The position numbers and the translations under genes are program-made. 64,000 bases of DNA, from NCBI RefSeq assembly GCF_019597925.1, contig NZ_CP080442.1, positions 2,522,001-2,586,000 on the forward strand. The letters run 5' to 3'. The first letter of the stretch is position 1. Each line of letters begins with the position of its first letter. Source of the stretch: [Clostridium] scindens (GTDB lineage Bacteria; Bacillota; Clostridia; Lachnospirales; Lachnospiraceae). Positions 43,304-51,394 of the stretch are shown in pieces. The notes beneath the pieces are model-generated. The model was not told the DNA's origin and ran no database searches. It saw only the letters and a list, made by a program, of their open reading frames with translations.

Positions 43304-43647
43304 AGAAGTTCTTCCCATTCTTTTTCTTTAAAGCCTGTCAGAACCGTATCCTGTGTCACAAGAATCGGGCGTTTTACCAGCATGCCGTCCGAAGCCAGTA
43401 CCTCATACTGCTCTTCTTCCGTCATCTGGGGCAGGCGTTCCTTTAACTTCTGCTCTTTATACAGCATGCCGCTGGTATTAAAGAATCTCTTAAGCGGCAG
43501 GCTGCTCTTTTCATGCCATTCTTTCAATTCTTCCTTGGTTGGATTCTGAATCTTGATATCTCTTTCTTCAAACTCCATTCCCTTCTCCTGAAGCCATTTC
43601 CTGGCTTTCTGGCAGGTTGTTCATTTTGGATAGCATACGAATAACAT
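43300..43647 (-). CDS. ArsC/Spx-like protein with probable selenocysteine (UGA) at residue 9
   Basis: 115 residues if UGA is read. Start ATG at 43645-43647, nine bases behind GGAGG. The protein is MLFVCYPK-U-TTCQKARKWL, then QEKGMEFEERDIKIQNPTKE and further ArsC-family features to GMLVKRPILVTQD. The UGA at 43621-43623 falls exactly where ArsC-family proteins have the first cysteine of CxxC (PKCSTC is the normal form), giving U-T-T-C. Reading frame and family similarity are intact on both sides of the UGA. A hairpin of the bacterial SECIS type follows (43587-43616). Selenocysteine-containing ArsC-like proteins have been reported in anaerobes. The protein should be a thioredoxin-fold oxidoreductase of unknown substrate; arsenate reduction is only one possibility. 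Alternative: a nonsense mutation leaving a 92-residue remnant from an internal ATG. Gene order: MoxR upstream, add downstream with overlap. Confidence 0.8.
43587..43616 (-). promoter_or_regulatory. Candidate bacterial SECIS hairpin
   Basis: In the mRNA the stem AAGCCA/UGGCUU (6 bp) closes a 5-base loop GGAAA; an outer CCUG/CAGG helix extends it with a 5-base bulge on the 5' side. The loop begins 19 bases after the UGA and has G at its first two positions, both within the range known for bacterial SECIS elements. It lies entirely within the coding region, as required. Confidence 0.65.
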
Positions 43648-43678
43648 CTGTACATTCCTCCTTCTATTTATCTAGGCT

Positions 43679-45181
43679 TTATTTCAGCGCCGTGTTCAAA
43701 TCCTGCTCCACTTCATCCAGTTCCTTGAGGATCTCCTGCTGCTGCTCGTCAAACAGCAGGCGCTTATTGTAACGGTAATATTTGTCGCAGTCGTTTTCCT
43801 TCAGGAATTGGATGCTGTAATAACTGGTGTTCAATTCCGTTACAAAGGCCACCATCTCCTGGCTGTCTCCAAAAGCATCCTCCATAAAGTCAAAGGCATG
43901 ATCAAGTGCATTTGCCGCTTTCTCGATCATCCGTTCCCTCTCGTCCGTCTCTTTCGTAAATTCTTCCTTCACCCGGTCAAATGCCGCCTCTTTATCAAGA
44001 TGTTCCGCCTTCTCCAGCTGGCGGTATCCCTCCAGGGTATCGGAGACCTTTCTTCGAATCCGGTCTTCCTGCCTGGTCAGCTGCTCCGCCTTTCTTAAGC
44101 GTTCATAGGCTTCTGCAAACTCCTGAATCGCGCCGGGAAGATCCAGATCCTCTTTATAACGGCGAAGGACATCATATAGAATGGTTACATAGCGATCCGA
44201 GACATAGCACTCCTTGAACAAGCCTCCCAGCTGGCCCAGCAGCATGTTGACCACGCTCAGGCGCTCATCGAAGGATGCGTATCTTAACTGCTCCAGCGTA
44301 TCTTTGTCATAATAGCCTTCCAGTATCTTCTCCAGGCCATAATCCTTTTTATACTTCTCATATAATTCCAGATAATTCGCGAAATCCTTCGCAATCTTCC
44401 AGTGCTGGATATACTGGTGCACCACTTCCCGGTCTGCCTTCTTGTGGAGCGCCTCGTAAGACTTCAGAAGCTGCGACAGGTCCTCCCATCCTCTGGCCGT
44501 TGCAAACATCTTGCCGTCTACCGTAGTCTCGATGCGGTAGAAATGGTCTCTTCGTATCTCCAGATAAGAGAGAATAGCCGGATGGATCTCTGCCTGATAA
44601 GCATACTCCTTCCAAACATCATAATTTTCTTCCACATCTATCTTCTTAATTCGATCCAGCGTTACCACGTCAAAATCCCTTACCGACTTATTATACTCCG
44701 GAGGATTGCCCGCTGCAACGATAATCCAGCCTTCCGGCACCTTCTGGTTTCCGAATGTCTTGCACTGCAGGAATTGGAGCATAGTAGGGGCCAGCGTCTC
44801 GGATACGCAGTTGATCTCGTCGATAAACAGGATGCCTTCCGCAATCCCGGTGGCCTCGATCTTTTCATAGACGGACGCGATGATCTCGCTCATCGTATAT
44901 TCCGTCACGGAATACTTCTTCCCTCCAAAAGTCTTTTCCTGTATAAACGGAAGCCCGATGGCGCTCTGCCTGGTGTGATGCGTAATGGTATAGGCAACCA
45001 GGCCAATCTGGCACTCCTTGGCAATCTGCTCCATAATCTGCGTCTTCCCGATCCCCGGAGGCCCCATCAGCAGGATCGGCCGCTGCCGGATTGCCGGTAT
45101 CATATAATCCCCATAGACGTCTTTTTTAAGATATGCCTCTATGGAATCTTTAATTTCCCTCTTCGCTCTTTTTATGTCCAT
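43679..45181 (-). CDS. MoxR-type AAA+ ATPase
   Basis: 500 residues. Walker A MGPPGIGKTQIMEQIAKEC, Walker B EGILFIDEINCVSE, sensor 1 GWIIVAAGNPPEYNKSV, and the arginine region TLDRIKKIDVEENYDVWKEYA. The C-terminal 250 residues form a long helical extension (KAEQLTRQEDRIRRKVSDTL and following) not part of the AAA core. MoxR ATPases work with VWA-domain partners as chaperone-like or metal-insertion machines. The VWA gene lies 47 bases upstream, and an LRR gene before that. The client is unknown. Confidence 0.88.
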   Translation of the reverse strand: MDIKRAKREIKDSIEAYLKKDVYGDYMIPAIRQRPILLMGPPGIGKTQIMEQIAKECQIGLVAYTITHHTRQSAIGLPFIQEKTFGGKKYSVTEYTMSEIIASVYEKIEATGIAEGILFIDEINCVSETLAPTMLQFLQCKTFGNQKVPEGWIIVAAGNPPEYNKSVRDFDVVTLDRIKKIDVEENYDVWKEYAYQAEIHPAILSYLEIRRDHFYRIETTVDGKMFATARGWEDLSQLLKSYEALHKKADREVVHQYIQHWKIAKDFANYLELYEKYKKDYGLEKILEGYYDKDTLEQLRYASFDERLSVVNMLLGQLGGLFKECYVSDRYVTILYDVLRRYKEDLDLPGAIQEFAEAYERLRKAEQLTRQEDRIRRKVSDTLEGYRQLEKAEHLDKEAAFDRVKEEFTKETDERERMIEKAANALDHAFDFMEDAFGDSQEMVAFVTELNTSYYSIQFLKENDCDKYYRYNKRLLFDEQQQEILKELDEVEQDLNTALK

Positions 45182-45228
45182 TGTCTTGTAATCCTTTCTC
45201 TTCTTCCTTCCTCAGTCTCTGGCGGCGC

Positions 45229-46548
45229 TTATGGCCGTTGCAGGTCTTCTTCTTCAATCACCAGCTTCATGGCCCACGGTGGAACGTCTACATCTTCATA
45301 GTCTTCCTTCATGAACACAAAGGCAGTCTCATATGGGGGCATCTTAGACGGATAGGCGCCTCTTCCATCCGTAAAATACAGCAGTCCTTTTAACCGCTCA
45401 AACGCATGCTGCTTCATCAGATTCTCCACATAGGCAAAAGCCGGGCGAAAATCCGTTCCGCCTTCTCCTTTCAGTTCCAGGTGCTCCATGTAATTCTTCA
45501 AGTCTTCCTCGCTTTCAATCTTTTGATCCGTCTGTACCTGATCATCGCACTGGATGATATGAATGTTCACCTTCCTGAAGAAACTGTCATTTTCGCTTAA
45601 GACCCCGTAAGTCTCCTCCAGGAATTTCTTGACCAGCTCGCCGGAGCAGGACATGGACGTGTCAATCACAATGGCAAATTCCTCTACCTTCTGCACTTCC
45701 TTCCACTCCTGAGGCTCGATCAGCGGCATGTTCCCGTATAGGGAAAGGCCATAACTGTAGAATACATAGTCAAACGTATCTTCATCCACTGCCATCTCTT
45801 CTTTCAGAACCGAGAATTTCCGCAGAAACTGGCGGTAGTCAAACCGTACCCGGTTCTCCACTTTTACCTGATCGATCAGATGGCCGGATTCCTGTGATGC
45901 TTCTTTGGAAAATGTCTCCATATCCGTCTCCATCTGCTCGCTGATATCCTGCCACTGGTTCTCGATCTGGCTCTGCTTCTTCTGATCATCATCTGCCGGC
46001 CAGTAACTATGGTCATCCACCCGGAATTCGCCTGCCAGGCGCGCAAAATCTGCTTCTTCAAGATTCCATCTCTCCAAGGCGCCATAGACTTTTTCCGCCG
46101 TCAGCACCTTCATCTCTTTCCCAAGTCTTCGGTAAGTCTCTCTTCTGAGCCAGGATCGGCTTTTTAAGACGCACCGGTGCTGCATGCCGTCGATGATCGA
46201 CTCTGTCACGATATCGCAGGCCAGGCTGTATCGTTCCTCCTCCCTGCCCTTTCGCCGGATCATATGGCGGAATATGCCATGAAGCACCAGATGTAGGTAA
46301 ATTCGGTTCACCATGATCCGGTCCTCCCGGTACAAACCGCCCAGATACTGAGGGTGGTAATACAGATACAGCCCATCGGTTCCCATCCCGCAAGCCCCCT
46401 CGTCCAGGACAAAGATTAGGCTCGAAAGCGCCACATCCATGAACCGCATCTTGAGATACAGTTCATTGCGGGCTGCAGCCAGAATCTTTCTGCCTATGCT
46501 ATCCAGTTTTTCTCCCATATCGATTTTATTTTCCATTGTCACTTCCAT
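45229..46548 (-). CDS. VWA-like domain protein (DUF2201 type), MoxR partner
   Basis: 439 residues. The N-terminal part (about 20-130) contains IYLHLVLHGIFRHMIRRK and ERYSLACDIVTESIIDG, the metallopeptidase-like DUF2201 region, in which HxxxHGxxxH-like histidines recall a zinc-binding helix. The C-terminal VWA-like domain (about 280-430) has a MIDAS-type motif VIDTSMSCSGELVKKF and GEGGTDFRPAFAYVE. Such proteins are encoded next to MoxR ATPases and form pairs comparable to RavA-ViaA. An alternative start four codons downstream (MENKIDMGEKL) is equally plausible. Confidence 0.85.
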   Translation of the reverse strand: MEVTMENKIDMGEKLDSIGRKILAAARNELYLKMRFMDVALSSLIFVLDEGACGMGTDGLYLYYHPQYLGGLYREDRIMVNRIYLHLVLHGIFRHMIRRKGREEERYSLACDIVTESIIDGMQHRCVLKSRSWLRRETYRRLGKEMKVLTAEKVYGALERWNLEEADFARLAGEFRVDDHSYWPADDDQKKQSQIENQWQDISEQMETDMETFSKEASQESGHLIDQVKVENRVRFDYRQFLRKFSVLKEEMAVDEDTFDYVFYSYGLSLYGNMPLIEPQEWKEVQKVEEFAIVIDTSMSCSGELVKKFLEETYGVLSENDSFFRKVNIHIIQCDDQVQTDQKIESEEDLKNYMEHLELKGEGGTDFRPAFAYVENLMKQHAFERLKGLLYFTDGRGAYPSKMPPYETAFVFMKEDYEDVDVPPWAMKLVIEEEDLQRP

Positions 46549-46569
46549 ACACCTATTCTATCGATTCAA

Positions 46570-47568
46570 TTACAAATCAAATGTCTTTTTCTTCTTAGGA
46601 TGCAGCCTTTGCTTCTCATCCATAAGGAGACTGAGCATTTCTGTCTTCTTGCTTTTTGCCGCCCATTCCAGGGCATAATCCAGAGCAGTTACCGTCAGAT
46701 ACCCCTGCCTGGCAAGGAATTTTATGCCTTCCATATCATCTGTCTCTACTAAAAATTCCACCGCTTCTTCCCGATGGGCGCATAGATAGGAGACGTATGC
46801 CTCCCTTCGGTCTTCCGCCAGCCGAAAAGGATGCCTCAGCCTTCCAAGCACCAGTTCCGCCGCCGTCTGCAAAGATTCTTCCGCCACCGTCCGGTACAGC
46901 AGCTCGTCGTACTTCTTATAGTCCAGCTCCCGGTTATAAAAGCACTGCCTGTAGTATCCGCCAGCTCCATGGTGACGCGTCTCCAATATCCTGGCAGGCG
47001 TATTCTCCACCGCCTCTTCATAGTGTTCTGGAAATAATACCTCTGCCGTCTCTATATATTCTTCTCTGCCTGCCTCTTTCTTATGATAATAAAGTTTCGC
47101 ACGGATTGCAAACCGAATCTCATCCACGATAGACTTCAGGCAGCTTCTCTCTCCCTGATAGAAATGGATCTCCACTTCTTCCAGATGGCAGCCGGTAAAT
47201 GCCCCTCCTCCGATATCCAGCAGGCTGTCCGTAAGGATCAGCCGTTTTAAGTTCCTGCATCGGTAAAACGCGTATCTTCCAATCTCCGTCACCTGGGAGG
47301 GAAGCCATATCTGCGTTACCTGGGATGCGCAGACCCTGCTCTCAGCGCCGGATAGACTGCCGCCTTCACTGACGAATACATATTCTCCTTCTTCCTCGGG
47401 CTTTTCGGCAAACGCATAGTCTGCAATCCTGGTAACCGGAATCCCTTCTATCTCATCTGGAAGGATCAGTTCGCCCTGGGTACCATAGCATCCTGTAATC
47501 TCGACTCCCTGATCCGTCTTTTTATAATGAATCTTTGGACATATCTGTCCCGTTTCTTTTTTCCACAT
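46570..47568 (-). CDS. Leucine-rich repeat (BspA-like) protein with helical C-terminal domain
   Basis: 332 residues from MWKKETGQICPKIHYKK, behind GAGGTTGGTTTT; no signal peptide, so cytoplasmic. BspA-type repeats (LRR_5) appear in ITGCYGTQGELILPDEI, TQIWLPSQVTEIGRYAFYRC and RNLKRLILTDSLLDIGGGAF. From about 150 on it becomes helical, with ankyrin-like stretches such as EEAVEFLVETDDMEGIKFLA and EWAAKSKKTEMLSLLMDEKQ. The first gene in the LRR-VWA-MoxR run; it is a plausible adaptor for the ATPase pair. Function unknown. Confidence 0.8.
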   Translation of the reverse strand: MWKKETGQICPKIHYKKTDQGVEITGCYGTQGELILPDEIEGIPVTRIADYAFAEKPEEEGEYVFVSEGGSLSGAESRVCASQVTQIWLPSQVTEIGRYAFYRCRNLKRLILTDSLLDIGGGAFTGCHLEEVEIHFYQGERSCLKSIVDEIRFAIRAKLYYHKKEAGREEYIETAEVLFPEHYEEAVENTPARILETRHHGAGGYYRQCFYNRELDYKKYDELLYRTVAEESLQTAAELVLGRLRHPFRLAEDRREAYVSYLCAHREEAVEFLVETDDMEGIKFLARQGYLTVTALDYALEWAAKSKKTEMLSLLMDEKQRLHPKKKKTFDL

Positions 47569-47601
47569 AAAACCAACCTCGCAATATATTAAACAGGTAT
47601 T

Positions 47602-47610
47602 ATTGTACCA
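47602..47610 (-). promoter_or_regulatory. Extended -10 promoter of the LRR-VWA-MoxR operon
   Basis: Minus strand TGG-TACAAT: an extended -10 element (TGnTAtAAT type) about 35 bases before the LRR start codon. A weak -35-like TATCAT lies 17 bases upstream. Confidence 0.5.
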
Positions 47611-47617
47611 CAAAATC

Positions 47618-47626
47618 TGCTATAAT
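47618..47626 (+). promoter_or_regulatory. Extended -10 promoter of brnQ
   Basis: TGC-TATAAT, a perfect extended -10 element, 55 bases before the brnQ start codon. No convincing -35 hexamer is present, as expected for this class. It faces away from the LRR promoter only 8 bases away. Confidence 0.6.
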
Positions 47627-47680
47627 GATAACCATGGGAATATTTACATTCTAGAATCAAAAGAAAAGAGAGAGAAAATC

Positions 47681-49039
47681 ATGAAGCGTAAACTTACATT
47701 TCAACAATATATCGCTGTGGCCAGCATGCTGTTCGGCCTTTTTTTTGGTGCAGGAAATCTGATATTTCCCGTTTCCATGGGGCAGATGGCCGGGCGCAAC
47801 GTATGGCCGGCTATTCTCGGATTTCTGATCACCGGGGTGGGACTGCCCCTTCTTGGAGTGGCTGCCCTGGGCATGAGCCGCTGCAATGGCCTGGCACAGA
47901 TGAGCCGGAGGATCGGAAAAAAGTATGGCACCTTCTTTACCTGCGCCCTCTATCTGACCATTGGGCCTTTCTTTGCCATTCCCCGCTGCGCCACCGTTCC
48001 ATTTGCCGTGGGAATCGAGCCGATTCTCGGAAAAGGCTCCTCGGATGCCTTGCCGCTGGCTGTCTTTTCCTTGCTCTTTTTCCTTGCGGTCTTATGGTTC
48101 TCCTTAAGGCCAGGCAAGATTCTTACCTGGATCGGCAAGATCTTGAATCCGATCTTCCTTGCCGCGCTTGGACTGCTGGTGATCACTGCCCTTCTTCGCC
48201 CTATGGGAGATATCGGAAGTATCGCTCCCCAGGCTGGCTATGCTTCCCACGCCTTCTCCCAGGGCTTCCTGGAAGGCTACAATACCATGGATGCATTGGC
48301 AGGGCTGGCTTTTGGGATCATCGTGGTAAATGTCATCAAAAGCCTGGGTGTAGAGAATTCCGGCGATGTGGCAAAATGTACGGTAAAAGCCGGGCTTTTC
48401 AGCACGATCCTAATGGCCGTCATCTATCTGCTGGTTACGATCGTAGGAACCCAGAGCCGTGGGATGTACGAGGCCAGTTCCAATGGAGGAGAAGCGCTTC
48501 TTTTGATCGCAAGCCACTATTATGGCAGGGCTGGCGCTTTCATCCTTGCCTTCACCGTCACTTTTGCCTGCCTTAAGACTTCCATCGGACTGATCACCAG
48601 CTGCAGCGAGACTTTCTGCGCCATGTTCCCCCGGACGCTGAATTATAAGAAATGGGCCGTCCTGTTTTGTGCGCTCTCCCTGCTGATTGCCAACCTGGGC
48701 TTAAATTCTATCATCGCCTACTCTCTTCCGGTATTGATGTTTTTATATCCCCTGGCGATCACGCTGATCTTCCTAAGTTTGGCCGGAAAGTTCTTTGCCG
48801 ATGATAAGAAGGTCTATATCAGCGTCACTGCCTGCACCATCTTTGCCGCAGCCTTGGACTTTCTCAATGCCCTTCCTGAGGGCCTTAAGAACCTGCTGCA
48901 TCTGAAGCCGCTGCTGGCCGGGGTCTCCAGATACCTGCCTCTTTTTGAGCAGGGAATGGGCTGGATATGTCCTGCCCTTCTGGGCCTGGCCATCGGAATC
49001 TGCCTTCACGCCCGAAAAAAACAGAGCCTGCCCTCTTAG
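47681..49039 (+). CDS. brnQ: Branched-chain amino acid:cation symporter BrnQ
   Basis: 452 residues from MKRKLTFQQYIAVASMLFG, behind AAGAGAGAG. About twelve transmembrane helices. Conserved pieces are GLFFGAGNLIFPVSMGQMAG, NTMDALAGLAFGIIVVNVIK and TFACLKTSIGLITSCSETF, typical of the LIVCS family. It imports Leu, Ile and Val with Na+ or H+. A gene of this kind is often under CodY control, but I find no good CodY box between promoter and start. Its last codons overlap a terminator serving the converging ydcF gene. Confidence 0.95.
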   Translation: MKRKLTFQQYIAVASMLFGLFFGAGNLIFPVSMGQMAGRNVWPAILGFLITGVGLPLLGVAALGMSRCNGLAQMSRRIGKKYGTFFTCALYLTIGPFFAIPRCATVPFAVGIEPILGKGSSDALPLAVFSLLFFLAVLWFSLRPGKILTWIGKILNPIFLAALGLLVITALLRPMGDIGSIAPQAGYASHAFSQGFLEGYNTMDALAGLAFGIIVVNVIKSLGVENSGDVAKCTVKAGLFSTILMAVIYLLVTIVGTQSRGMYEASSNGGEALLLIASHYYGRAGAFILAFTVTFACLKTSIGLITSCSETFCAMFPRTLNYKKWAVLFCALSLLIANLGLNSIIAYSLPVLMFLYPLAITLIFLSLAGKFFADDKKVYISVTACTIFAAALDFLNALPEGLKNLLHLKPLLAGVSRYLPLFEQGMGWICPALLGLAIGICLHARKKQSLPS

Positions 49040-49050
49040 GAGCAGGCCCT
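49014..49050 (-). terminator. Terminator of ydcF, overlapping the 3' end of brnQ
   Basis: On the minus strand CAG-g-GCCTGC and GCAGGC-t-CTG form a 9-bp stem with one mismatch, followed by TTTTTTT. The brnQ stop codon lies in its loop. Confidence 0.75.
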
Positions 49051-49060
49051 GCGGGTCTGT

Positions 49061-49651
49061 CTAATAATATCCCTTCCACATATTTACATACATGTGGATA
49101 TCCGTCTTGAGATAGAGGCCGATCGTCGTTAGAAGGCCATCCCCTTCCGGCCGTTTGGAAGCCGCCATTACATATTTGACGCCAGCCTTCCTCGCATAGT
49201 GGTCTGCCTTTCGCAGATGCCATCCATTGGTAACTACTACGCAATCTTTAAATCCGCAGTGTTCCATCATCTGGCTGGCATACAGTAGATTATGATATGT
49301 GCTGACTGCCTGCTTCTCTTCCAGTATGTATTCTTCCGGGACTCCCAGTTCCATTGCATAGCGCTTCATGACCGATGCCTCTACAAACGTGTTGGATACT
49401 GCTGCTCCGGACATAATCAGATACTTTACCTTCTTATCTTTCCATAGTTCTACTGCTTTTTCCACGCGGGCAGCAAGCCTCTTAGAAGGCGTGCCGTCCG
49501 CCCCTACCTGGCAGCCGCAGACAACCGCGCAGTCATAGGCATCCTGTTCCCACCGCTTCTTTGGCTTTCGGAACATCAGGCCAAACAGCGCCAAGTTTGC
49601 TGCCGCAAACCCGGAAGTTATCCGCAGAAGCCGATATTCTCTATTTTTCAT
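49061..49651 (-). CDS. YdcF family (DUF218) protein
   Basis: 196 residues. A short N-terminal membrane segment (about 10-27) precedes the DUF218 domain: YDCAVVCGCQVGADGTPSKR, VKYLIMSGAAVSN, YILEEKQAVSTYHNLLYASQ and VVVTNGWHLRKADHYARKAG. The family has a Rossmann-like fold and includes the SanA/ElyC envelope proteins; ElyC helps lipid carrier metabolism in E. coli. The exact reaction here is unknown. It follows the YczE-like gene by 17 bases. Confidence 0.88.
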   Translation of the reverse strand: MKNREYRLLRITSGFAAANLALFGLMFRKPKKRWEQDAYDCAVVCGCQVGADGTPSKRLAARVEKAVELWKDKKVKYLIMSGAAVSNTFVEASVMKRYAMELGVPEEYILEEKQAVSTYHNLLYASQMMEHCGFKDCVVVTNGWHLRKADHYARKAGVKYVMAASKRPEGDGLLTTIGLYLKTDIHMYVNMWKGYY

Positions 49652-49668
49652 CTAATCTTCCTCCACTC

Positions 49669-50370
49669 TTAATCCAAGGTTCCTTCCATATCCACGGGAC
49701 CTTCCATTTGCGCTTCCTGGGGAAGAAGTCCCGCGAGCCGGTCCAGCCTCTCTTTCCAGAAATAATTGAACAAGGCGATGAATCTTCCAACCCCGACCAT
49801 AGCAATCACCGTGCCAATGCCAATTGCCTCCAGTCTTCCCGCAATGGCAAGTCCCAATACCAGGGAGATTCCCACGCTGGTAAAATCAATCACATTCTTC
49901 CCAAATCCGACGCCTCTATGAAGCACTTCGCCTACCGTCTGGGCCAGTCCGTCCGCAGGATTAGGCACCAGTTTCATGTTTACCGTCATCACCACGCCCA
50001 GGGCTGTGACCACGATTGCCGCCAGAAGCAGCAACAGGTTCTGCCACAGGCTGTCATACTTGATATCCAGCAGATCGCCAAAGACATTCAGCAGCATGCT
50101 GAATACAAAACTAATCGGAGCCTGCAGAAGGATCAGCCAGTTCTTTCCCTTCAGTGCCAGCTGGATCCCCACAAATATAAAATAGATGACAAAAGTAGTC
50201 ATTCCAAAGTCCGTATGCCATATCGTCGATATCGTAAACGGAATGGATATAATTGGCGATACGCCCAGCCCGGTCTTGGTATTCAGGGTAATTCCTGCCG
50301 CCAGCACTACCATTCCTGCCGTATAAATCAACAAGCGCCAAATCCATTCTTTTTTCATATTATCATTCAT
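49669..50370 (-). CDS. YczE/YitT-like membrane protein (DUF6198)
   Basis: 233 residues with five hydrophobic helices. Typical pieces are AAGITLNTKTGLGVSPIISI, PISFVFSMLLNVFGDLL and VMTVNMKLVPNPADGLAQTV, as in the YczE/YyaS/YitT family. These are integral membrane proteins of unknown transport function; YczE in Bacillus affects lipopeptide production. It shares a transcript with ydcF and is divergent from the deacetylase gene at 50507. Confidence 0.82.
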   Translation of the reverse strand: MNDNMKKEWIWRLLIYTAGMVVLAAGITLNTKTGLGVSPIISIPFTISTIWHTDFGMTTFVIYFIFVGIQLALKGKNWLILLQAPISFVFSMLLNVFGDLLDIKYDSLWQNLLLLLAAIVVTALGVVMTVNMKLVPNPADGLAQTVGEVLHRGVGFGKNVIDFTSVGISLVLGLAIAGRLEAIGIGTVIAMVGVGRFIALFNYFWKERLDRLAGLLPQEAQMEGPVDMEGTLD

Positions 50371-50506
50371 AAAATCACTCTCAATTCATGCATAGTCTTT
50401 ATATATTTTACTCCTATTTCCTCTATTTTTCAAGACCAGCCTGCTTTTGTGGTAAATATGCAAAATTCCTCATATATATGTTGTAAAAATATATATCGGA
50501 GTTCCT

Positions 50507-51319
50507 ATGCCATCCAGAAATAAAATCTTTAAGGCCGCAGGCGTCATCCTCCTATTCACCATAGCTTTTTTCGGAGGAAGGCTGGCTGCCGCCAGGTTCG
50601 CCCCGGCAGATTCTGCCCGGATCGTGCCTGCCCCTGAAAACTGGGGGCTGGGCTTCCAGGAAGACGGGAAGCTTCCAACGGGCAATGCTACCATTGATGA
50701 ATTAAAAAAATACGATGCCTACTACGCTGAAGATACCCAGGAAAAGGTCCTTTATCTGACCTTTGACTGCGGTTACGAAAATGGAAATATCGAGCCTATG
50801 CTGGATGCCCTGAAAAAGCACAAGGCGCCAGCCACCTTTTTCGTAGTCGGCAACTTCCTCTCTACCAGTCCGGATATCGTCAAGCGTATCAATAAGGAAG
50901 GCCATACAGTAGGCAACCATACATACCATCACCCGGATATGTCCAGCATCTCCACCAAGGACGCGTTTGAAAAAGAATTAAAAGGTGTGGAGGATCTGTA
51001 TAAAGAAATCACTGGCGAAGCCATGACCAAGTACTACCGTCCTCCGCAAGGAAAATACAGTATCGAAAACCTTCAGATGGCCAAGGATATGGGCTACCAT
51101 ACCTTTTTCTGGAGCCTGGCTTACGTGGATTGGATTGAAGACGAGCAGCCAAGCAAGGAAGAAGCCTTTGACAAACTGCTAACCCGTATCCATCCGGGCG
51201 CCGTCGTGCTGCTTCACAGCACCTCCAAGACCAATGCGGAGATTCTGGATGAGTTGCTAGCCAAATGGGAAGAAATGGGATATACGTTTAAGTCGCTGGA
51301 CCAGCTGATTGGCAAATAA
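50507..51319 (+). CDS. pdaA: PdaA-like polysaccharide deacetylase
   Basis: 270 residues. N-terminal signal anchor (about 6-28), then the NodB domain: VLYLTFDCGYENGNIEPMLD, ATFFVVGNFLSTSPDIVKRI, GHTVGNHTYHHPDMSSI (metal histidines), KYYRPPQGKYSIENL and HPGAVVLLHSTSKTNAEIL. The TFDxGYENG motif is that of PdaA, which de-acetylates muramic acid so that spore-cortex muramic delta-lactam can form. The motif has Cys where many relatives have Asn or Asp (TFDCG). Expected site of action: outside the membrane during spore formation. Closest alternative: a general peptidoglycan deacetylase. Confidence 0.88.
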   Translation: MPSRNKIFKAAGVILLFTIAFFGGRLAAARFAPADSARIVPAPENWGLGFQEDGKLPTGNATIDELKKYDAYYAEDTQEKVLYLTFDCGYENGNIEPMLDALKKHKAPATFFVVGNFLSTSPDIVKRINKEGHTVGNHTYHHPDMSSISTKDAFEKELKGVEDLYKEITGEAMTKYYRPPQGKYSIENLQMAKDMGYHTFFWSLAYVDWIEDEQPSKEEAFDKLLTRIHPGAVVLLHSTSKTNAEILDELLAKWEEMGYTFKSLDQLIGK

Positions 51320-51331
51320 TAAAAAATATTG

Positions 51332-51370
51332 AAAAAGTCCGCAGAAGATGCAATCTGCTCTTCTGCGGAC
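51332..51370 (-). terminator. Terminator of the Rpn nuclease gene
   Basis: GTCCGCAGAAG and CTTCTGCGGAC form an 11-bp perfect stem with a 12-base loop; on the minus strand TTTTT follows. On the plus strand there is no T run behind it, so it serves the minus-strand gene. Confidence 0.88.
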
Positions 51371-51394
51371 GAATCCACACACTGCCAAGCCCGC

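Noticed and set aside
43300..43578. Reading the ArsC-like gene as a 92-residue protein starting at the internal ATG
   Set aside because: It would lack the active-site segment, has no ribosome binding site in place, and ignores the well-placed upstream start with GGAGG.
47569..47680. CodY box at brnQ
   Set aside because: No 15-base stretch comes close enough to AATTTTCnGAAAATT to support it.
50400..50506. SigG promoter upstream of the pdaA-like gene
   Set aside because: CATATATA resembles the -10 element, but no -35 element is found at proper spacing.
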